From assembly GCA_050725815.1 (NCBI GenBank), contig JBOHIG010000291.1, positions 1 through 11,432 on the forward strand: a DNA stretch of 11,432 nt, given 5' to 3'. Below the pieces are notes generated by a model. That model was given only the letters and a program-made list of their open reading frames with translations. It did not search any database and was not told the origin of the DNA. Position numbers and translations under genes: made by a program. Shown here in pieces: positions 7,745-11,432 of the stretch (position 1 is its first letter; each line of letters opens with the position of its first letter). This DNA is from VAZQ01 sp050725815. GTDB lineage: Bacteria > Pseudomonadota > Alphaproteobacteria > Rhizobiales > Xanthobacteraceae.

Positions 7745-8781
7745 GCCGCGATCCTCTGCCCTCCAGAAAATGCGTCGAAGGCTTCGGCAAGGCGGCTGCG
7801 GACAGCGTACGGCGTCTCCTGCGTCAGCGTCGCGTGGCGATGGGCTTTCAGGAGCGTGGCCGGCGCACCGGCCGTCTCGGCGGCGGTGTCTAACGCCCAG
7901 CCGAGATGCTTGCGCGCATGGCGCAGGCCGATCGTGCCGTGGTGCGAGAGCATTTCGTCGTAGAGCCGCAGCGTGAGCGTAAGCTGGGCTGCGAGCGCGG
8001 GAGCCGCCTCGCGGCGGCCGGTCGCGAGATAGCGCGCGATCTGTCCCGGCAGCCACGGCCGGCCTTGCGCCGCCCGTCCAACCATCACTGCGTCGGCTCC
8101 GGAGGAAACGAGCGCGGCGTCGGCGTCGGCAAAGCTTTCGATGTCGCCGTTGACGACGACCGGAATCGAGACCGCCTGCTTGACGGCGCGGACTGCGCGC
8201 CAGTCGGCGCGGCCTTTGTAAAATTGGCAGCGCGTGCGCCCGTGCACGGTGATGAGCTGCACGCCCGCATCCTGTGCGCGACGTGCGAGTTCCGGCGCAT
8301 TGAGCGACCGGTCGTCCCAGCCGAGCCGCATCTTCAGCGTTACCGGCACCGACACGGCGGCGACGGTCGCCTCGATCAGCGTCAGAGCGTGATCGAGATT
8401 GCGCATCAATGCCGAGCCCGAGTCGCCGCCGGTCACGTGGCGTGCCGGGCAACCCATGTTGATGTCGATGATCGCCGCGCCTCCGGCTTCCGCGATGCGG
8501 GCGCCTTCCGCCATCCAGCGCGCCTCGCAGCCGGCAAGCTGCACGACATGCAGCCCCTCGCCGTGCCCCGCCATGCGCAGCCGCGCGTCGCGTCGGCCCT
8601 CGATGAGCTTGGCGCAGGCGGTCATCTCGGAGATCACCAGCCCTGCCCCCAGCCGCGCAACCAGCCGCCGGAAGGGCGCATCGGTAACCCCCGACATCGG
8701 TGCCAGCAGCACGCCATTGGGCAGGCTGTGCGGCCCGATCCTGACCGGCTTGGGGCGAAAATCTGTGTCTGCCAAAGTCAC
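7741..8781 (-). CDS. dusB: DusB/NifR3-type tRNA-dihydrouridine synthase
   Basis: A 346-residue FMN enzyme that reduces uridine to dihydrouridine in tRNA using NADPH; historically called NifR3 when upstream of ntrBC. An FMN-binding TIM barrel starts with LLAPMSGVTDAPFRR (25-39). The catalytic cysteine is C111 in DINMGCP, followed by GGDSGSALM. K150 (TLKMRLGW), VHGRTR (179-184), VNGDI (210-214) and VGRAAQGRPW (234-243) are further flavin/tRNA-site motifs. A helical tRNA-binding domain completes the C-terminus. The start is GTG 8781: an in-frame TAA immediately precedes it and AGGAC lies 6 nt upstream, so no longer start is possible. It is the first gene of the dusB-ntrB-ntrC operon, overlaps ntrB by 4 nt, and is divergent from ispDF. 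Confidence 0.96.
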   Translation of the reverse strand: MTLADTDFRPKPVRIGPHSLPNGVLLAPMSGVTDAPFRRLVARLGAGLVISEMTACAKLIEGRRDARLRMAGHGEGLHVVQLAGCEARWMAEGARIAEAGGAAIIDINMGCPARHVTGGDSGSALMRNLDHALTLIEATVAAVSVPVTLKMRLGWDDRSLNAPELARRAQDAGVQLITVHGRTRCQFYKGRADWRAVRAVKQAVSIPVVVNGDIESFADADAALVSSGADAVMVGRAAQGRPWLPGQIARYLATGRREAAPALAAQLTLTLRLYDEMLSHHGTIGLRHARKHLGWALDTAAETAGAPATLLKAHRHATLTQETPYAVRSRLAEAFDAFSGGQRIAA

Positions 8782-8792
8782 TTAGCAGTCCT
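8779..8792 (-). promoter_or_regulatory. dusB ribosome binding site and GTG start
   Basis: Minus strand: AGGAC (8792-8788), 6 nt, then GTG (8781-8779). The codon just before GTG is an in-frame TAA (8784-8782). Together they fix a non-ATG start for dusB; the next in-frame ATG (residue 29) would remove the FMN-binding first strand. Confidence 0.8.
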
Positions 8793-8826
8793 GCACACGA
8801 ATTAGGCGGTGGGTGGCACTGCATAG

Positions 8827-8855
8827 ACTTTAGCCAATTCACCTGAGGCAAGCAA
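8827..8855 (-). promoter_or_regulatory. Candidate promoter for dusB-ntrB-ntrC
   Basis: Minus strand TTGCTT (8855-8850) and TAAAGT (8832-8827) are 17 nt apart, about 45 nt upstream of the dusB GTG. Spacing is ideal and matches are moderate. A short dyad GTGC-T-GCAC (8856-8864) touches the upstream edge of the -35 box and could hold a regulator; its GCACC side resembles part of an NtrC half-site. Visual call only. Confidence 0.35.
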
Positions 8856-8919
8856 GTGCTGCACCGCAAAATTTCCCATTCCGATGAATTCCCCGCCGTC
8901 GCATAGTGGAAATCCCGGT

Positions 8920-8947
8920 TTGCGGCGGCGGCGCGACGCGCTAATCC
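8920..8947 (+). promoter_or_regulatory. Weak candidate promoter for ispDF-cinA
   Basis: TTGCGG (8920-8925) and TAATCC (8942-8947) are separated by 16 nt in the gap between dusB and ispDF, about 32 nt before the ispDF ATG. Some promoter must lie here, since the upstream gene is divergent, but these boxes match the consensus only partly. Confidence 0.25.
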
Positions 8948-8979
8948 CATCACCGGGCTTCACTTTTGGACTTGCACAG

Positions 8980-10155
8980 ATGGCAGGAACCATCGCGGCG
9001 GTCGTGGTCGCTGCCGGGCGCGGGCTGCGCGCGGGCGGCACCGTGCCGAAACAATACCGGACGATCGTCGGCGGCCCGGCGATCCGGAATAGTCTCGTGC
9101 TTTTCACCGAGCATCGCGAGATCAGTGCTGTTCAGCCGGTTATCCACGCCGACGATCGCGTCTTCTTCGAGCGGGCGGCGGAGGGCCTTGAACTGCTTGC
9201 GCCGGTCCTTGGCGGGGCCACGCGGCAGGCGTCGGTGCGCGCGGGACTTGAGGCGCTTATGCCTCGGAAGCCCGATATCGTGCTGATTCACGATGCGGCG
9301 CGGCCGTTTGCGTCGCCTTCCCTCATCACCCGCGCGATCGCCGCGGCTGCAACGGCTGGGGCGGCGGTGCCCGTGCTGCCAGTGACAGACACGGTGAAGA
9401 CCGTCGATGCCAGCGGAACCGTCACCGGCACGCCCGACCGTGCGCAGTTGCGAATTGTGCAGACGCCACAGGCGTTTCGCTTCGACAAGCTGCTCGCGGC
9501 GCACGAGCGCGCGAAGGCATCCGCCCGTGAGGATTTCACCGACGACGCAGCATTGGCGGAATGGGCGGGCTTGACCGTGACGACGTTCGAAGGCGAGGTT
9601 GGCAACGTGAAATTGACCACCGCGGACGATTTCACGCGTGCCCAGGCGGCGCGCATTGCCGCACTCAACGACGTTCGCACGGGCTTTGGGGTCGATGTGC
9701 ACCAGTTTGCCGACGGCGATCACATCTGGCTTGGCGGTGTGCGCATCGCGCATGCGCGCGGCGTCACCGGACATTCCGACGCCGACGTGGTGCTGCATGC
9801 GCTGGTCGACGCGATCCTCGGCGCGCTGGCAGAAGGCGACATCGGCGTGCACTTCCCGCCGAGCGATCCGCAGTGGCGCGGCGCCTCCTCTGACCGGTTC
9901 CTCGCCTTCGCGCTTGAACGCGTGCGTGCGCGCGGCGGCCTCATCGCACATCTCGATGTCACCGTCGTTTGCGAAGCGCCGCGCATCGGCCCGCATCGCG
10001 ATGCGATCCGCGCGCGCGTGGCGGAGATCGCCGGCATCGCGATCGATCGCGTGGCGGTCAAGGCGACCACCAGCGAGAAACTCGGCTTCACCGGCCGTGG
10101 CGAAGGCATCGTGGCCTACGCCACGGCAACGGTACGGCTGCCCTGGAGCGACTGA
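8980..10155 (+). CDS. ispDF: IspDF, bifunctional MEP-pathway enzyme
   Basis: A 391-residue fusion that catalyses two non-consecutive steps of methylerythritol-phosphate isoprenoid synthesis. The IspD half (about 1-230) couples CTP to MEP; the CTP-binding loop is VVVAAGRGLRAGGTVPKQY (8-26), with HDAARPF (104-110), TDTVK and QTPQAF. The IspF half (about 234-391) cyclises CDP-ME-2-phosphate; its zinc ligands are D239 and H241 (GVDVHQF) and H273, with GHSDADV (264-270), GDIGVHFPPSD and TTSEKLGFTGRGEGI. The two share a very short linker. This fusion is common in alphaproteobacteria and skips IspE. An in-frame ATG at 8884 would add 32 residues without family similarity, so ATG 8980, immediately before the IspD first strand, is preferred; its Shine-Dalgarno is weak. 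The stop overlaps the cinA start by one base. Confidence 0.96.
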   Translation: MAGTIAAVVVAAGRGLRAGGTVPKQYRTIVGGPAIRNSLVLFTEHREISAVQPVIHADDRVFFERAAEGLELLAPVLGGATRQASVRAGLEALMPRKPDIVLIHDAARPFASPSLITRAIAAAATAGAAVPVLPVTDTVKTVDASGTVTGTPDRAQLRIVQTPQAFRFDKLLAAHERAKASAREDFTDDAALAEWAGLTVTTFEGEVGNVKLTTADDFTRAQAARIAALNDVRTGFGVDVHQFADGDHIWLGGVRIAHARGVTGHSDADVVLHALVDAILGALAEGDIGVHFPPSDPQWRGASSDRFLAFALERVRARGGLIAHLDVTVVCEAPRIGPHRDAIRARVAEIAGIAIDRVAVKATTSEKLGFTGRGEGIVAYATATVRLPWSD

Positions 10156-10673
10156 TGGCGGACCGGGAGCTGGCGGATCGCGCAACGTCGCTGCTCGATC
10201 TCTGCCGAGATCGCGGACTCAAGATCGCCACGGCGGAATCCTGCACCGGCGGGCTCGTGGCCGCGGCGCTGACGGACATCGCGGGTTCCTCTGACGTCCT
10301 CGACCGCGGTTTCGTCACCTACAGCAATGCGGCAAAGCAGGTCATGCTGAGCGTCCCCGCGGCCACGCTCGAACAATTCGGCGCGGTGAGCAGGCAAACC
10401 GCAGAGTCCATGGCCAAGGGCGTCCTTGCACACGCGCCGGTCGATCTCGCGGTTTCAATCACCGGCATCGCCGGACCGGGCGGCGCCACGGACGGCAAGC
10501 CGATCGGTCTGGTGCATTTCGCGGCTGCCACGCGCAGCGGCAGGCTGGTGCATCAGGAGTGCCAGTACGGCGACATCGGTCGTGCGCAAGTCCGCCGAGC
10601 GTCGGTCATCCAGGCGCTGGCGATATTGCAGGCGCTCGCCGAGCTCGAAGCCGTCAAAGCCAAACGTGCCTGA
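10155..10673 (+). CDS. CinA C-terminal-domain protein (nicotinamide-nucleotide amidase, PncC type)
   Basis: A 172-residue single-domain protein matching the C-terminal domain of CinA, equivalent to E. coli PncC/YgaD. The family deamidates nicotinamide mononucleotide to nicotinate mononucleotide for NAD salvage. Conserved blocks are ATAESCTGG (25-33) with presumed nucleophile S29, VTYSNAAK (54-61) with Y56 and K61, GAVSRQTAE, and SITGIAGPGG. The N-terminal MoCF-like pyrophosphatase domain of full CinA is absent, which is normal for this short form. ATG 10155 overlaps the ispDF TGA as TGATG and has GGAG 6 nt upstream; a longer in-frame start inside ispDF is not needed. It is co-transcribed with ispDF and convergent with the next gene, 15 nt away. 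Called pncC or cinA in different genomes. Confidence 0.93.
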   Translation: MADRELADRATSLLDLCRDRGLKIATAESCTGGLVAAALTDIAGSSDVLDRGFVTYSNAAKQVMLSVPAATLEQFGAVSRQTAESMAKGVLAHAPVDLAVSITGIAGPGGATDGKPIGLVHFAAATRSGRLVHQECQYGDIGRAQVRRASVIQALAILQALAELEAVKAKRA

Positions 10674-10691
10674 CAGACCCGAACGCTGTCA
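10671..10691. terminator. Inverted repeat spanning both convergent stop codons
   Basis: TGACAG (10671-10676) and CTGTCA (10686-10691) form perfect 6-bp arms around a 9-nt loop. The outer bases are the cinA TGA on the plus strand and the TGA of the spermidine-synthase-like gene on the minus strand. It is the only structure between the two converging genes and could be a weak bidirectional terminator, but it has no T-tract on either side and the stem is short. Confidence 0.3.
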
Positions 10692-11432
10692 CCATCCAAG
10701 CTTCTTGCGCAGGATCGCACCGAGGATGTCGGAATAGTCGTCGGTCCAGGCGGCGATGCGCGCTTCCGGCTTGACCTCGCGCCAGCCTGCGCGTTGCGGC
10801 AAATCGCCCAGATCGGCGGGATTTCGTGCAAGCGCCGCAACAATCGCGTTCATCTTAAAATCGGGCGGTTGCGCGTCCGGCCGGTCGTCCTGCTTGAGAT
10901 AGGTGACAAGTCCTTCGGCGGCCGCCACCGCCGCCACCACTCGGCCAAGCTCCATATGACGATTTGAAATGTGCATGACGATGACGCCGCCGGGCGCAAG
11001 CCGCGCGAGGTAGCCAGCCAGCGCCTCACGGGTCAGCAGATGGACCGGGATGGCGTCGGAGGAAAATGCATCGAGCACGATGAGGCCGTAGCGTTGCGCC
11101 GACGCCGACAGCGTGAGGCGCGCATCGCCAACAACGACCGTCGCCTCGGGTGTGCACGTCGTCAGAAAGGAGAACATGTTCGGATCGCGCGCGATCCGAA
11201 CGACTTCGGGGTCGATCTCGTAGAATGTCCAGGCTTCCTCGGCCCGCCGATGGCAAGCAAGGCTGCCGGTCCCGAGGCCGACGGCGGCGACATGGCCGAG
11301 CCCTCCCCGCGCCTCCCGTACAGCCGCAACGGCCTCAGAAATCGGGCCGCCGAAATAATAGTAGGTGAGCGGCTCCGGCATCAGGTTGGCCGACGCATCG
11401 TGGTCGCGCAGACGCTCAGCGCCATGCAGGGT
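10689..11432 (-). CDS. Spermidine-synthase-like protein, C-terminal part (5' end outside window)
   Basis: The last 247 residues of a longer protein, beginning in frame at the right edge with TLHGAERLRD; no start is in the window. It has the Rossmann fold of aminopropyltransferases: GLGTGSL (52-58, nucleotide-binding glycine loop), YEIDP (71-75, ribose-binding acidic residue), VGDAR (101-105) and LDAFSSDAIP (120-129, the catalytic Asp region), then SNRHMELG. EPLTYYYFGGP (20-30) corresponds to the strand before the fold in this family. In related bacteria such domains are often fused to an N-terminal membrane part ('fused MFS/spermidine synthase'); whether that holds here cannot be seen. True polyamine synthesis is unproven; related members may use other acceptors. 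It is convergent with the cinA-type gene. ATG 11379 lies inside the conserved region and is not a plausible start. Confidence 0.85.
   Translation of the reverse strand, partial: TLHGAERLRDHDASANLMPEPLTYYYFGGPISEAVAAVREARGGLGHVAAVGLGTGSLACHRRAEEAWTFYEIDPEVVRIARDPNMFSFLTTCTPEATVVVGDARLTLSASAQRYGLIVLDAFSSDAIPVHLLTREALAGYLARLAPGGVIVMHISNRHMELGRVVAAVAAAEGLVTYLKQDDRPDAQPPDFKMNAIVAALARNPADLGDLPQRAGWREVKPEARIAAWTDDYSDILGAILRKKLGW

Noticed and set aside
7745..8953. Upstream extension of the ntrB frame to a 778-residue product
   Set aside because: The extension overlaps dusB out of frame and has shadow composition. The ATGA overlap and a good Shine-Dalgarno support ATG 7744.
8884..8979. Longer IspDF starting at ATG 8884
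   Set aside because: The 32 additional residues have no IspD similarity, and the frame there runs through the candidate promoter. IspD proteins start just before the VVVAAGRG strand, matching ATG 8980.

Overview
The window is high-GC DNA from an alphaproteobacterium, most likely of the order Hyphomicrobiales (Bradyrhizobium/Rhodopseudomonas/Xanthobacteraceae side). The evidence is the set dusB(nifR3)-ntrB-ntrC plus ntrY-ntrX, a fused ispDF gene next to a short cinA-type gene, and protein sequences typical of that group. The family is an inference; the alphaproteobacterial assignment is firm. No tRNA, rRNA, CRISPR array, insertion sequence or phage gene was seen, and no gene-free stretch exceeds about 215 bases.

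Layout, left to right. (1) 1-3154, minus strand: ntrY (membrane nitrogen sensor kinase) followed by ntrX (its response regulator). ntrX runs off the left edge, so only its first ~295 residues are present. (2) 3155-3367: a divergent intergenic region with two small adjacent dyads inside a candidate ntrY promoter. (3) 3368-5152, plus strand: a SLC13-family permease carrying two RCK_C/TrkA-C domains between its membrane halves. (4) 5163-8781, minus strand: the compact operon dusB-ntrB-ntrC, with dusB and ntrB sharing ATGA and ntrB and ntrC 11 nt apart. (5) 8782-8979: a divergent promoter region. (6) 8980-10673, plus strand: ispDF (two steps of the MEP isoprenoid pathway) overlapping by one base a single-domain CinA/PncC nicotinamide-nucleotide amidase. 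(7) 10689-11432, minus strand: the C-terminal part of a spermidine-synthase-like protein, running off the right edge.

How the genes fit together. NtrB/NtrC is the cytosolic nitrogen two-component pair (PII-controlled kinase and sigma-54 activator), and NtrY/NtrX is its membrane-linked paralogue. In many alphaproteobacteria these genes form one tandem block, dusB-ntrB-ntrC-ntrY-ntrX. Here an opposite-strand permease separates ntrC from ntrY, and only 10 nt without a visible terminator lie between the ends of ntrC and the permease. ntrYX therefore needs either its own promoter or readthrough antisense to the permease gene. This is the most distinctive feature of the window. NtrX also lacks the GAFTGA loop that NtrC has, so the two regulators in this window should work differently. 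Nothing here is clearly an undescribed system; the rest is ordinary core-genome content.
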